DNA from: Cohnella laeviribosi DSM 21336
Lineage (GTDB): Bacteria > Bacillota > Bacilli > Paenibacillales > Paenibacillaceae
DNA: 56,948 bases
Direction: 5' to 3'
Assembly: GCF_000378425.1 (NCBI RefSeq)
Contig: NZ_KB899836.1
Location: 1 to 56,948, forward strand
Shown: positions 36,661 through 45,663 of the stretch, piece by piece
Numbering within the stretch: position 1 is the stretch's first letter
Layout of the letters: every line of letters starts with the position of its first letter
Notes under the pieces: generated by a model
What the model saw: only the letters and a program-made list of their open reading frames with translations
Database searches by the model: none
What the model was told of the DNA's origin: nothing
Position numbers and translations under genes: made by a program

Positions 36661-37263
36661 TCAATCGCAAGTGCGGGAATCAGGATCGTCGGGCGGCAAT
36701 TTGTACACCGCGCGTTCCCCTCCGATCAGCTTCGGCCGGGTATACGCCATCGTCACTCTCGCCTCCCCGATCCAGGGAACGGACGGGCGGACCGGCACCG
36801 CCACCGGCCGCAGATGCATGCCGATCAGCGTTTCGCCGATGTCGATGCCCGCGTCCGCTTGCGCGGCTTCGACCAGGCAGGGATCGGACATCCGGCGGTA
36901 AGCGTAGGCCGCCATCGAGCCGCCCGCTTTCGGGACGGGCACCGCCGAAACGATCGTCCACCCCTGCGATTCGGCCAGCGCGCGCTCGGCCACCAGAGCC
37001 CGGTTCAGATGCTCGCAGCACTGCCAGAGCGGATGAAGACCCGCCCGGCCGCAGACCCGAAGAACCCCTTCGTAAATCTGCTCGGCCACTTCCATGGCGC
37101 CCGCGGTGCCGATGCGCTGTCCGCGCACCTCGCTTGTGCTGACGCCCGCCACCAGTTTTTGCCCGGGGCGAAGCTTGCCGGCCGCGACCAGCTCGTTCAG
37201 CGCCCGCTCCACTTGGTCCGCCAAAGATCGGATATCCGCCGGGTTGCGCCCTGCTTCCGTCAT
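36661..37263 (-). CDS. ywlG: YwlG family protein (TIGR01440/DUF436)
   Basis: A 200-residue cytoplasmic protein of unknown function, always close to glyA in Bacilli. Conserved features: VAGVSTSEVRGQRIGTAGAMEVAEQIY, PLWQCCEHLNRALVAERA with a Cys-Cys-Glu-His group, and DAGIDIGETLIGMHLRPVAVPVR. The ATG at 37263 follows GGGAGGGACAAGAC; the frame's first ATG ten codons upstream is not needed. It sits between rpiB and glyA and is probably cotranscribed. Confidence 0.9.
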   Translation of the reverse strand: MTEAGRNPADIRSLADQVERALNELVAAGKLRPGQKLVAGVSTSEVRGQRIGTAGAMEVAEQIYEGVLRVCGRAGLHPLWQCCEHLNRALVAERALAESQGWTIVSAVPVPKAGGSMAAYAYRRMSDPCLVEAAQADAGIDIGETLIGMHLRPVAVPVRPSVPWIGEARVTMAYTRPKLIGGERAVYKLPPDDPDSRTCD

Positions 37264-37300
37264 GTCTTGTCCCTCCCTGCCTTGATGCCGCAAGCGTCCG

Positions 37301-37759
37301 TCAACGATGAAGGGAATATTGCGCTTCGATCGCCTTGACCTTGTTCAGGCGGCCTTGATGGCGTTCACCCTGCGAAAAAGGCGTCTCCAGCCATACGCGC
37401 ACGATCTCCTCCGCCAGCCCGGGCCCGATGATGCGTTCGCCCATCGCCAGCACGTTCGTGTCGTTGTGCTCCCGGGTCGCTTTGGCCGAGAACAGGTCGT
37501 GCACAAGCGCGCAGCGGATGCCCGGAATCTTGTTGGCGGCGATCGACATGCCGATGCCGGTGCCGCAGATCAGGATGCCGCGGTCGACTTCCCCGCTGAC
37601 GACCTTGTCGCATACCGGGACGGAATAGTCCGGATAGTCGACGGAATCCGCACAGTTGCATCCGACATCGATGACTTCATGGCCTTGCGCTTTCAAAAAC
37701 GGTACGATGACGTCCTTCAGCCGGTATCCGGCATGATCGGCTCCAATGGCGATTTTCAT
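37301..37759 (-). CDS. rpiB: Ribose 5-phosphate isomerase B
   Basis: Interconverts ribose 5-phosphate and ribulose 5-phosphate; 152 residues. Family motifs are complete: KIAIGADHAGYRLKD, the catalytic cysteine in GILICGTGIGMSIAANK, and SAKATREHNDTNVLAMG. The ATG at 37759 with GAGGAGG at eight bases is clearly the start. It is the first gene behind the ZTP riboswitch. Confidence 0.96.
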   Translation of the reverse strand: MKIAIGADHAGYRLKDVIVPFLKAQGHEVIDVGCNCADSVDYPDYSVPVCDKVVSGEVDRGILICGTGIGMSIAANKIPGIRCALVHDLFSAKATREHNDTNVLAMGERIIGPGLAEEIVRVWLETPFSQGERHQGRLNKVKAIEAQYSLHR

Positions 37760-37805
37760 GTCTGCATCCTCCTCTTCGTCCAAATGTATTATACCTAAAA
37801 CCTCT

Positions 37806-37852
37806 AAAAAAGACGAAAAAGAGCAAGACGCGCTTCTCACACGTCTGCTCTT
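37806..37852 (-). terminator. ZTP riboswitch terminator
   Basis: On the minus strand AGAGCAGACG ... CGTCTTGCTCT forms a long stem followed by TTTTCGTCTTTTTT. It begins directly after the aptamer's GCCTGGGC and lies about 50 bases before rpiB. Confidence 0.9.
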
Positions 37853-37927
37853 TGCCCAGGCGACCGGCCGTTATTCCGATGCTCCACCGTGGTTAATCCC
37901 ACTACGTCGCCAGTCACATCGGAACTT
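37853..37927 (-). ncRNA. ZTP (pfl) riboswitch
   Basis: The minus strand shows GTTCCGATG, then TGACTGGCG, GTGGGATTAACCACGG, GGAGC, CATCGGAAT (pairing with the first block) and finally CGGCCGGTCGCCTGGGC, the conserved pfl core and 3' pseudoknot. The class senses ZTP/ZMP, which rise when 10-formyl-THF is short, and turns on one-carbon and purine genes. It controls rpiB-ywlG-glyA. In pfl RNAs ligand binding prevents terminator formation. Confidence 0.92.
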
Positions 37928-37942
37928 GCATGTTGTATATTT

Positions 37943-37971
37943 ATCATACTGGAGACGCCGCCAAAAATCAA
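37943..37971 (-). promoter_or_regulatory. Promoter of the ZTP riboswitch transcript
   Basis: TTGATT (37971-37966) and TATGAT (37948-37943) on the minus strand, 17 bases apart. It overlaps the end of ywlE, so rpiB-ywlG-glyA is a separate unit. Confidence 0.75.
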
Positions 37972-38549
37972 TCCGTTTCGAGTCTGCGGATCGTCTTGCC
38001 AAGGGCGTCCCAAATTTCGTCCGCGCTGCGCTCGTACACTTCCAGAGGTCCGCCGAACGGATCGGCGATGTCCAGGTCGGGCAGCTTTCGCTCCAGCTCG
38101 GCCAGGCGCTCCCGGTCCGCTTCCGGCAGCGTTTCGCCAAGCGCCAATTTGACCTGCCAGTCGGCATAAATCCGCTGCGCCTCCGCCAGGTCTTCCGCCG
38201 CCCCCGGTTCCCCGCCCGCGGCGAACTCCTTCAGCGTGTAGACTTTGTCCGATACGTGCGGGTAACGTCCGATGATCGTCCGCTTGTGCCCGACGGTCAT
38301 CGTCAAAATCAGGTCGGCCCACTCCACGGCCTCGTCAGTGAGCGCAGTCGAACCGCCCGGCAAAGGCAGGTTCCGGTTGGTCAACGTCTGCGCGGCGTTG
38401 GGCGAAATCGGCGTTCCGTCGATGGCGGACAGGCCCGCGGAACGGACTTCCAGCGGGATGCCGCGCTGCCCGGCCAGCTCCTTCAGCATCGCCTCGGCCA
38501 TCGGACTGCGGCAGGTATTGCCCGTGCACACTAGCAGTATTCGTCTCAT
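37968..38549 (-). CDS. ywlE: Protein-arginine phosphatase YwlE
   Basis: Low-molecular-weight phosphatase fold, 193 residues, that removes phosphate from arginine residues added by McsB. The P-loop CTGNTCRSPMAEA carries the threonine that gives arginine specificity in YwlE, and the general-acid loop is DIADPFGG. The ATG at 38549 (MRRILLV) has GGAGG at seven bases; the ATG two codons earlier is too close. Position between mntP and rpiB matches Bacillus. The protein is longer than B. subtilis YwlE, with an inserted segment near residues 115-150. Confidence 0.93.
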   Translation of the reverse strand: MRRILLVCTGNTCRSPMAEAMLKELAGQRGIPLEVRSAGLSAIDGTPISPNAAQTLTNRNLPLPGGSTALTDEAVEWADLILTMTVGHKRTIIGRYPHVSDKVYTLKEFAAGGEPGAAEDLAEAQRIYADWQVKLALGETLPEADRERLAELERKLPDLDIADPFGGPLEVYERSADEIWDALGKTIRRLETD

Positions 38550-38606
38550 GTCCATCCCTCCTGCGCATTCGCGGTGATCCGGCGAACGGCCAGCGTTTAT
38601 ATTTGT

Positions 38607-39167
38607 TTATAGCAGAAAAATGACGCCGAACGCAAACAGAATGACGCCGCCGAACGCCTCGCCGTAGCCGCCGAGAGAGCGGCTGAACCGCCGCCCGACC
38701 AGAAGCCCGAACACGCTCATGACCCCCCCGAAAAAGCCGAAAGTCAGGACAGTGAACAGCCGGTGGGCCGCGAACATCCCGAGCGACACGCCGACCGAAA
38801 ACGAATCGATGCTGACGCTGAACGCAAACAGCAGCACTCCCCATAAGGTGCGGTGATTAATCGATTCCGCCGTTTCGCCCCGCAGCGAGCTGTATACCAT
38901 ATGCCCGCCGAGCAGAAGCAGCAGCGCGCCCGCCGCCGACGTCGCCACGCCGCCCAGCAGCTCGCTGACGTAGCGTCCCGCCCACATGCCTCCGAGCGGC
39001 ATGACAACATGGAAAAAGGCGATCGCGGTGCTGATCTTCGCCACATCGAGCAGGCGCACCCCTTTGAGGCCGATGCCGACTCCAAGGGAGAAGGCGTCCA
39101 TTCCCAAGGCGACCGCCATAATAAGCACCGTCAAAACCTGTCCGACGGATACGGCTTCCATCTCCAT
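38607..39167 (-). CDS. mntP: Manganese efflux pump MntP
   Basis: A 186-residue membrane protein with six predicted helices, of the MntP (YebN/YwlD) family that exports Mn(II). The repeated halves contain the conserved aspartates in ALGMDAFSLGVGIG and SVSIDSFSVGVSLG. The ATG lies after a G-rich ribosome binding site. No yybP-ykoY manganese riboswitch could be seen in the 129 bases upstream. Confidence 0.92.
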   Translation of the reverse strand: MEMEAVSVGQVLTVLIMAVALGMDAFSLGVGIGLKGVRLLDVAKISTAIAFFHVVMPLGGMWAGRYVSELLGGVATSAAGALLLLLGGHMVYSSLRGETAESINHRTLWGVLLFAFSVSIDSFSVGVSLGMFAAHRLFTVLTFGFFGGVMSVFGLLVGRRFSRSLGGYGEAFGGVILFAFGVIFLL

Positions 39168-39296
39168 CCCATGTCCCCCTTGCCGACCTTATCCGCGATT
39201 GCCGATAGTTCAGCATATGCGGACAAGGCGGCGAACATGTCCGGGGGCGGCCTGCGTATCTTTTCCGAACGGGATCGCGGTATGCCGCGACGCGAA

Positions 39297-40379
39297 TCAA
39301 GCCCGAACGATGCGGCCTCCCGCGGCCTTCGCCATCCGGTTCATGAGCGCGGCGCCGATGCCCCGCTCGGGGAAGCTTTCGGCGACGATGTAATCGAGGC
39401 CGCGCTCGTCGCATTCCCGCAGCGCGGCGTACAGCGCCTGCGCCGCCTGCCGGGGCTCGTCGCGGGGACCGAGCGCCAGCACGGCGTCCGCGCGGTAAGC
39501 TCCGGCATGCTCGTCGCAGGCGAGGATGCCGACGCGGCCGCCGGATTGGCGCGCGGCATCGGCCTGCGCCTGCACGGCCGCGCGCAGCCGGCCGGGATCG
39601 TCCGCGGCCACCAGCGTCATGACGCCCTTCGGCGCGTAATGGGTGTATTTGACGCCGGGGGAGCGCGGCGCCTCCGCGTCTTCCGCTTCCGGGGAGGAAT
39701 GCCGCTCCCCGGTCGGGCCGCCGCCCGAGACGACCGGAACGTCCGCTCCCGCGGCCTCCTGCAGCTGCTCCGCCGTGACGCCGCCCGGCCGCAGCACATG
39801 GATAACGCCGTCCACGACGCGGACGACGGTCGACTCCAGCCCGACGCCGGTCGGACCGCCGTCCAGCACGCCGTCGATGCGCCCGTCCAAGTCCTCGAGA
39901 ACATGGCGGGCGAGCGTCGGGCTCGGACGGCCCGAACGGTTGGCGCTCGGTGCGGCGATCGGGCAGCCCGCGGCGGCGATCAACCGCTGCGCGAGCGCAT
40001 GCGCGGGCACGCGGACCGCCACGGTGTCGAGCCCGGCGGTCACGCGCTCCGACACCGCGCCCGGGCGCACCGGAAGCACGAGCGTAAGCGGGCCCGGCCA
40101 GAAGGCGGCCATCAGCCGCCGCTCAAGCGGGCCGATCGAAGAAGCGAGCGCGTCCGCTTCCGCCGCATCGGCCAAGTGCACGATCAGCGGATTGTCGGAC
40201 GGGCGCCCCTTCGCGGCAAAAATCCGCGCCACGGCCTCCCCGCTGCGCGCGTCCCCTCCCAGACCGTACACCGTCTCGGTGGGGAAAGCGACGACGCCGC
40301 CTGCGGCAATCGCCGCGGCGGCTTCGCGTACGCCGGAGTCCTGACGCTCCGGCGGCCAATATATCGTTTGCTTTGTCAT
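39297..40379 (-). CDS. ywlC: L-threonylcarbamoyladenylate synthase (Sua5/YwlC type)
   Basis: Makes threonylcarbamoyl-AMP for the t6A modification of ANN-decoding tRNAs. 360 residues: an N-terminal YrdC domain (AFPTETVYGLGGDA, KGRPSDNPLIVHL, SANRSGRPSPT, GLESTVVRV) plus the C-terminal Sua5 domain, joined by PRSPGVKYTHYAPKG. The frame extends 69 codons upstream into spoIIR, but homology begins at MTKQTIYWPP (ATG 40379). Confidence 0.95.
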   Translation of the reverse strand: MTKQTIYWPPERQDSGVREAAAAIAAGGVVAFPTETVYGLGGDARSGEAVARIFAAKGRPSDNPLIVHLADAAEADALASSIGPLERRLMAAFWPGPLTLVLPVRPGAVSERVTAGLDTVAVRVPAHALAQRLIAAAGCPIAAPSANRSGRPSPTLARHVLEDLDGRIDGVLDGGPTGVGLESTVVRVVDGVIHVLRPGGVTAEQLQEAAGADVPVVSGGGPTGERHSSPEAEDAEAPRSPGVKYTHYAPKGVMTLVAADDPGRLRAAVQAQADAARQSGGRVGILACDEHAGAYRADAVLALGPRDEPRQAAQALYAALRECDERGLDYIVAESFPERGIGAALMNRMAKAAGGRIVRA

Positions 40380-40428
40380 AAGCGGTTTCGACCATCCTTG
40401 CAGCTTAATACCGCCATTATAGCACAGG

Positions 40429-41097
40429 TTAAGAGAACAGCGACGCAATAAAGGCAAGCAGCTTCTCCAGCAAAACCAGAAGGAAAAACCCGGCCTTCGG
40501 CTCGTCCTGTCCGCCCGCCGCCTTGGCCGTCTTGCCGTCCGTGCCGCCGGCAGCGCCTGCGGCCGGGGCCGACGCCGCTTTCGCATCGGCCGGATCGTCC
40601 GCCGTCGCCGCGGTCAGGCACAGCGGCGGGAACAACACGCACCACCAATTCGCGCCCCCGCCTTGGCCGAGCGTAATCCGCAGCGCTTCGTACCGGCCCG
40701 CCGGGTACGGCACGCCCGCGAACGTTTTGGCCGGAAAGGGGACCTTCGCAAGCTCGGCGACGGCGCCGTAACCGGCTCCTTCTTCCTCCAGCACGCGTTC
40801 GGCCGCAGCCTGAATCTCCCGCATATGCGAGCGCAGGAGCGCTCTCGATTCCTCTATCGTTTCCGGCATCGCGCCCCACGACTCGATCAGCGCGGCGACG
40901 CGGTCGCGCACCTTGCGCTTGACGGCCTGGTCCGCGTCCGAATCGGAATTGGCGATAATGCGGATGCGAATCGCTTCGTCCGGAATGACTTGTCCGGCAT
41001 TCGGGCTCCGGCTTGCGGATGCCGTATGGCCGGACCAAACGGAAACTCCAACGGATAAGGACAGAAAAAGAAATAAAAGAGGGCTAAGACCACGCAT
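40429..41097 (-). CDS. spoIIR: Stage II sporulation protein R
   Basis: Secreted forespore signal that triggers SpoIIGA to process pro-sigma-E. 222 residues with an N-terminal signal peptide (LLFLFLSLSVGVSVWSG), the conserved IRIRIIANSDSDADQAVKRKVRD segment, and WWCVLFPPLCLT. The region 160-200 is an Ala/Gly/Lys-rich linker, and the end is a hydrophobic helix (GFFLLVLLEKLLAFIASLFS). Between ywlC and prmC as in Bacillus. It marks the organism as a spore former. Confidence 0.95.
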   Translation of the reverse strand: MRGLSPLLFLFLSLSVGVSVWSGHTASASRSPNAGQVIPDEAIRIRIIANSDSDADQAVKRKVRDRVAALIESWGAMPETIEESRALLRSHMREIQAAAERVLEEEGAGYGAVAELAKVPFPAKTFAGVPYPAGRYEALRITLGQGGGANWWCVLFPPLCLTAATADDPADAKAASAPAAGAAGGTDGKTAKAAGGQDEPKAGFFLLVLLEKLLAFIASLFS

Positions 41098-41242
41098 CGT
41101 GTTTCGCTCCTTGACGCGCCCGTCGGCGCTCTCGATGCGTTCCGGAACGTCTTAGCCACAGTATGCCCGTATGGAGAATCTATAAACCTAGCAAACCGGA
41201 GAAAATCGAAAGTTCCGCGAAAATCTTGCGGGGCTTAACGGG

Positions 41243-42124
41243 TTACCCGCGAACGGCGAGCACGTGGCGGTCGATGCCGGCGTAGTCCCGCACGAAGCGG
41301 ATCTCGCGCCACGCCGCCGCCTGCCGGAGCAAGCCGGCGACGTCGGACGCCTGCCCGGCCCCCACTTCCCAGGCGACAAGCCGCGGCAGCGCGGGCAGCA
41401 GGCGCAGTTGCTCCGCCATGCGGCGGTAGGGCGCCAGCCCGTCGGCGCCGCCGTCCAGCGCGAGGCGCGGCTCAAAGTCCCGCACCTCGCGCTGCAAGCC
41501 CGCGATGTCGGCGGACGGGATGTACGGCGGGTTGGATACCAGCACGTCCGCCGCCGCGCCCGCCGCGACAAACGGCTCCAGCAGGTCGCCGAGCACGAAC
41601 GCCATGCGACCTGCGACTCCGTGGCGCTCGGCGTTGCCGCGCGCCACCGCAAGGGCGTCCGGCGACAGATCGGACGCCGTGACGCGCCACCCCGGCCGCT
41701 CCGCCGCCAGCGTGACGGCCAGCGCCCCGCTGCCCGTGCCGACGTCCAGCACGGCAAGCGACGAGGCGTCCTCCCAGCGGGAGGCCTCGTCCAGCACCGC
41801 TTCCGCGAGCAGCTCCGTCTCGGGCCGCGGGATGAGCACGGCGGGCGTCACCTCGAACCAACGCCCGAAAAAATGCTGGCCGCCGACGATATACTGCACC
41901 GGCTCGCCCGCCGCCTTGCGCGCCAGCAGGCGCTCCCACCGTTCGAGTCGCTCCGCCGGGAACGGCTCGCGCAAGTCGCGCAGCAGTTCGGCCTTGCTTA
42001 GGCCCAGCGCATGCAGGAGCAAAAGCTCCGCATTCGCCTCCGCCTCGCCAACGCCCGCCTTGCGCAAAAGCTCCGCGCCCCGGCGCCACGCGTCTCCGAT
42101 CGTTGCGGGCTTTATCTGATCCAT
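41243..42124 (-). CDS. prmC: Release factor glutamine methyltransferase
   Basis: Methylates the glutamine of the GGQ motif of RF1 and RF2 using SAM; 293 residues. SAM-binding VLDVGTGSGALAVTLA and the catalytic SNPPYIPSADI motif are intact, plus LIPRPETELL. The ATG at 42124 follows AAGGAGG. Immediately downstream of its substrate gene prfA. Confidence 0.96.
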   Translation of the reverse strand: MDQIKPATIGDAWRRGAELLRKAGVGEAEANAELLLLHALGLSKAELLRDLREPFPAERLERWERLLARKAAGEPVQYIVGGQHFFGRWFEVTPAVLIPRPETELLAEAVLDEASRWEDASSLAVLDVGTGSGALAVTLAAERPGWRVTASDLSPDALAVARGNAERHGVAGRMAFVLGDLLEPFVAAGAAADVLVSNPPYIPSADIAGLQREVRDFEPRLALDGGADGLAPYRRMAEQLRLLPALPRLVAWEVGAGQASDVAGLLRQAAAWREIRFVRDYAGIDRHVLAVRG

Positions 42125-42171
42125 GCGCCGCCTCCTTGCGTTGAAGTTCGCTCAACCGCGGGACCGCCCGA

Positions 42172-43245
42172 TTACGACCGGTTTTCCTTCTGCAGCAGTT
42201 CGGTCTGCTCCGCCAGCGTCAACGCTTGAATGATTTCTTCCATATCGCCGTTCAGCACCGCGTCGAGGCGATGCAGAGTCAGCCCGATCCGATGGTCGGT
42301 CACCCGGCTTTGCGGGAAGTTGTACGTGCGAATCCGCTCGCTGCGGTCGCCCGTGCCGATCTTCTCCCTCCGCTCGCCGGAGATTTTCGCTTCTTCTTCC
42401 TGACGCTTCATGTCCACGATCCGAGCGCGCAGCACCTGGAGCGCCTTTGCCTTGTTGTCGTTCTGCGATTTGCCGTCCTGGCACGTCGCCACGATGCCCG
42501 TCGGGATATGCGTCACGCGCACGGCGGATTTGGTCGTGTTGACCGACTGCCCGCCCGCTCCGCTGGAGCAGAACGTATCGACGCGAATGTCTTTATCCAA
42601 AATTTCGACTTCCACTTCCTCGGCCTCCGGCATGACGACGACGGTGGAGGTCGACGTGTGGATGCGGCCGCCGGATTCGGTCTCCGGCACGCGCTGCACG
42701 CGATGGGCTCCGCTCTCGTATTTCAGCTTGCGGTAGACGTCCTTGCCCTCCACGCTGAAGATCACTTCCTTGAAGCCGCCGAGATCGCTGACGGTCGCTT
42801 CGAGCAGCTCGGTGCGCCAGCCTTGGCTGTCCGCGTACTTCACGTACATGCGGTACAGATCGGCCGCGAACAGGTTCGCTTCCTCGCCTCCGGCCGCGCC
42901 GCGGATTTCGACGATGACGTTTTTGCCGTCGTTCGGATCCTTGGGCAGCATCAAAATGCGAATCCGCTCCTCCAGCTCTTTCTGCCGGGCGGTCAGCTCG
43001 TCGATCTCAAGCTTGACCATCTCCCGCATTTCGTCGTCCAGCTTCTCCTCCAGCATGGCTTTCGCCTCGCGAAGCTGTTCGACGACTTTTTTATATTCCA
43101 CATAAGCCCGATAGGCTTCTTCCAGATCCGATTGTTCCTTGGCGTAGGAACGAAGCCTCGAAGGGTCGCTTACGACATCGGGATCGCACAGCAATTCGTT
43201 CAGCTTCTCATATCGGTCCGCCAAAGCTTGAAGACGGTCCAACAC
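42172..43245 (-). CDS. prfA: Peptide chain release factor 1
   Basis: Terminates translation at UAA and UAG; 357 residues. The GGQ motif is in [17 protein letters not shown] and the PxT anticodon-like motif appears as PET in RVPETESGG. The first ATG of the local frame (43254) directly abuts AGGAGG and cannot be used; the GTG at 43245 is nine bases away and gives the family-typical [19 protein letters not shown], so it is taken as the start. Confidence 0.95.
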   Translation of the reverse strand: MLDRLQALADRYEKLNELLCDPDVVSDPSRLRSYAKEQSDLEEAYRAYVEYKKVVEQLREAKAMLEEKLDDEMREMVKLEIDELTARQKELEERIRILMLPKDPNDGKNVIVEIRGAAGGEEANLFAADLYRMYVKYADSQGWRTELLEATVSDLGGFKEVIFSVEGKDVYRKLKYESGAHRVQRVPETESGGRIHTSTSTVVVMPEAEEVEVEILDKDIRVDTFCSSGAGGQSVNTTKSAVRVTHIPTGIVATCQDGKSQNDNKAKALQVLRARIVDMKRQEEEAKISGERREKIGTGDRSERIRTYNFPQSRVTDHRIGLTLHRLDAVLNGDMEEIIQALTLAEQTELLQKENRS

Positions 43246-43493
43246 CGTGTTCATCCTCCTAACGTTGTGATGAAGCCGCAGTACGGGAAAGCGCATGCTT
43301 TGCTTTAAACACCGTACCTTTCAGTATATCATATCCTTGCAGCTTTTTGGGGGCTTCGGCCGGCCGGAAAAGCTCGCTTTTCCGCTTTCAGCGGAGCGTT
43401 GAGCGTTTTTTCGAAGAGAGTTGTTTGCGTCATCGATACACCCTGCGGGGATCGCTCGCGTCTGTTTAAAGGGGGCTCCAGCAGCGTGAAGGG

Positions 43494-43684
43494 TATATTG
43501 GAAATGATCCAACGAAACGAGGCATCCCCCTTCTACAAGCCTTGCTAAATTGGATTTTTCCAATGAAATTGCGGGCTTGAGCGGAAAAGGCCCTTCATTC
43601 GGTGCTGCAGATTGGACAAAATCCAGGATAGGTACGGAATGCATCGAAATCGAACGAGGATATTGGAAAAAATCCAGGATAGAC
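43494..43684. repeat. Four-unit TTGGA-N4/5-TCCAR palindrome array, copy 2
   Basis: Units at 43498 (TTGGAAATGATCCAA), 43550 (TTGGATTTTTCCAA), 43612 (TTGGACAAAATCCAGG) and 43663 (TTGGAAAAAATCCAGG). Starts are 52, 62 and 51 bases apart, almost the same as at 16257-16437. It lies in the 735-base gap between prfA and ychF, which otherwise holds only a possible broken reading frame (to 43781) and the ychF terminator. Confidence 0.75.
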
Positions 43685-43781
43685 ACGGGCGGCGGTGCCG
43701 CAGCAGCGGCGAAGCGCCAAACGCAGCCGCCAGCAACGCGGCCATACCGGCTCGCAAACCGAACTTGAACGACATGTCCAT
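43684..43781 (-). pseudogene. Possible truncated gene start with signal-peptide-like sequence
   Basis: On the minus strand AAGGAGGG lies before an ATG at 43781 that begins MDMSFKFGLRAGMAALLAAAF, a plausible export signal. After about 30 codons the frame runs into the palindrome array and ends without recognisable protein features. This could be the 5' remnant of a gene interrupted by the array, or chance. Confidence 0.2.
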
Positions 43782-43932
43782 TTTCCCCTTCCCTCCTTAT
43801 GGTTTTGTATCGCTTTCACGCCCATAAGTTTCTCCGATGCCGAATTCAGGAAATTTGGGGTACATCCGCGCGGCTTCTTCGGCACGATTGCCCCCGAGAC
43901 GATCCAACGTATCGCCCCTCTTCGCGGCCTAA

Positions 43933-43967
43933 ACGCAAAAGGCCCTCCGCCGGAAAAGCGGAGGGCC
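43933..43967 (-). terminator. Intrinsic terminator of ychF
   Basis: Perfect 10-base stem GGCCCTCCGC/GCGGAGGGCC followed on the minus strand by TTTTGCGTTT, 13 bases after the ychF stop. Confidence 0.9.
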
Positions 43968-43980
43968 GCAGCGTATTCGG

Positions 43981-45081
43981 TTATACGTTAAAACGGAAAT
44001 GCATGACGTCTCCGTCGGCGACGACGTAATCCTTGCCTTCCAGGCGAAGCAGCCCTTTCTCGCGCGCCGCGGCCATCGAGCCTGCCGCGATCAGATCTTC
44101 GTAAGAGACCACCTCGGCACGAATGAAGCCCCGCTCGAAGTCGCTGTGAATGACGCCCGCCGCTTGCGGCGCCTTCGTGCCTTTGCGGATCGTCCAAGCG
44201 CGGACTTCCTGCACGCCCGCCGTAAAGTACGTATACAGCCCGAGCAGCTTGTAGGCGGCGCGGATCAGGCGGTCCAGCCCGGATTCGGAAAGGCCCAGCT
44301 CCTGCAGAAACAGCTCGCGGTCTTCGCCCTCGAGCTCGGCGATTTCGGCTTCCACCTTGGCGCTGATCGGCACCACTTCCGAGCCTTCGGCCGCCGCGAA
44401 TTCGCGTACGCGCTTAAGGTACGGGTTGCTCTCGGGGTTGCCCGCTTCGCTTTCGCTGACGTTGGCCGCATACAGCACCGGCTTGATCGTCAACAGGTGC
44501 AAATCGCGGATGAGCAGCTTCTCCTCGTCGGACAGCTCGACGCTCCGCGCGGGTTTTTCGGCGGTGAGCGCCGCGTGCACCCGCTCCAGCACTTCCAGCT
44601 CCTGCGCGTACTTCTTGTCGCCGCTCTTCATGTTTTTGCGCGTGCGCTCCATGCGCCGTTCGACGGTATCCAAATCCGCCAAAATCAGCTCGAGATTGAT
44701 GACCTCAATGTCCCCGATCGGGTCGATCTTACCGGCGACGTGCGTAATGTTCTCGTCCGCGAAGCAGCGGACCACATGCACGATCGCGTCGACTTCGCGA
44801 ATGTTGGCGAGGAACTTGTTGCCGAGGCCTTCGCCCCGGCTGGCGCCCTTGACCAGACCCGCAATGTCGACGAATTCGAAAGCGGTCGGGACGATCCGGT
44901 TCGGATGGACGATTTCGGCAAGCTTCTGCAGGCGCTCGTCCGGCACCTCCACGACGCCCACGTTCGGGTCGATCGTGCAAAACGGGTAGTTCGCCGATTC
45001 GGCACCCGCCTGGGTAATCGCGTTAAATAACGTCGACTTGCCCACGTTGGGCAGACCGACGATTCCACAAGACAGCGGCAT
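43981..45081 (-). CDS. ychF: Redox-regulated ATPase YchF
   Basis: Obg-like P-loop NTPase of 366 residues that prefers ATP and associates with ribosomes. The G1 motif is [16 protein letters not shown]3-like [22 protein letters not shown], and the G4 position has NVSE instead of NKxD, which is characteristic of YchF. The C-terminal TGS-like domain contains [33 protein letters not shown] at 45081 with AGGAG at nine bases; the frame extends 34 codons further but without homology. Confidence 0.96.
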   Translation of the reverse strand: MPLSCGIVGLPNVGKSTLFNAITQAGAESANYPFCTIDPNVGVVEVPDERLQKLAEIVHPNRIVPTAFEFVDIAGLVKGASRGEGLGNKFLANIREVDAIVHVVRCFADENITHVAGKIDPIGDIEVINLELILADLDTVERRMERTRKNMKSGDKKYAQELEVLERVHAALTAEKPARSVELSDEEKLLIRDLHLLTIKPVLYAANVSESEAGNPESNPYLKRVREFAAAEGSEVVPISAKVEAEIAELEGEDRELFLQELGLSESGLDRLIRAAYKLLGLYTYFTAGVQEVRAWTIRKGTKAPQAAGVIHSDFERGFIRAEVVSYEDLIAAGSMAAAREKGLLRLEGKDYVVADGDVMHFRFNV

Positions 45082-45327
45082 GCGTGAACACTCCTGACTC
45101 GAGGCGACCGCCGCCGGTAGGCTTTCCTCCGCGCGATCGCCATCCTGTTCAATTCTTTGGTCATTATACCGGAATCGCGGCAATCCCGTCTACTCGCCCG
45201 GGCCGCCACCGCGGATAACAACCGCCCCGCCTGCGCACAATGACATCAGCGCCGCGGCGCGTCGGGCAGGCAGGCGAATCAAGGGTTTGCGCCCGCAGCG
45301 GCAACAACCGGCAAAGGAGAGGTCCGC

Positions 45328-45474
45328 ATGGAAAACAACCGTCACAAAGGCAATTACAAGGGCACGACCCATATGAAAGCGAAAAATCAGGATATGGCTT
45401 TCGTCAACGATACGATCGAGCGCACGAAATCGGTCGCCCCCGCTCCCGGATCGGACAAGGAGACGGACCGCTAG
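45328..45474 (+). CDS. Small hydrophilic protein of unknown function
   Basis: A 48-residue open frame, MENNRHKGNYKGTTHMKAKN onward, ending SDKETDR, with AAAGGAGAGG five bases before the ATG. It is rich in Lys, Asn, Thr and Asp and has no hydrophobic segment, cysteine or tryptophan. Size and composition resemble minor small proteins found in spores of this group, but I recognise no family. It stands alone, divergent from ychF. Confidence 0.55.
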   Translation: MENNRHKGNYKGTTHMKAKNQDMAFVNDTIERTKSVAPAPGSDKETDR

Positions 45475-45529
45475 CCGGCGCCGTTGGACCGTCGCTTCGG
45501 ACCGGCCGTACCGAACCGTCTGGGGGCTG

Positions 45530-45663
45530 TCCCAAAGTGATGGATGACCGAAGGAAGGCCCCGCACCTTTAAGCAAACAAAAAGAAACCGCTCCTTGGCA
45601 AAATGGAAGTGACAAGCAGCCATTTCCGAAAGGAGAGGTTTCTTTGTCTATTCAACAAACCTG
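45530..45663 (+). mobile_element. Remnant of an insertion sequence end (IS1182-like)
   Basis: The segment opens with GGGGGCTGTCCCAAAG, a typical terminal sequence of IS1182-like elements, and includes GAAAGGAGAGG before TTG TCT ATT CAA CAA, which would begin a transposase (MSIQQ). The frame stops one codon later and no further transposase sequence follows before the kinase gene at 45706. So only a left-end stub, or decayed copy, remains. Confidence 0.4.

Noticed and set aside
35332..37338. 668-codon plus-strand open frame antisense to glyA and ywlG
   Set aside because: Shadow of G+C-rich codons; glyA and ywlG have clear homology and ribosome binding sites.
39168..39296. yybP-ykoY manganese riboswitch upstream of mntP
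   Set aside because: Expected for this gene, but the conserved loops of that class could not be found.
43494..43684. Protein-coding repeats on the minus strand (ILDFFQ-type peptides)
   Set aside because: Frames through the array are open by chance of a 51-bp period; no ribosome binding site or consistent frame across both arrays.
45190..45615. 141-codon minus-strand frame covering the small gene and IS remnant
   Set aside because: Runs through the IS terminus and lacks a ribosome binding site; no homology pattern.
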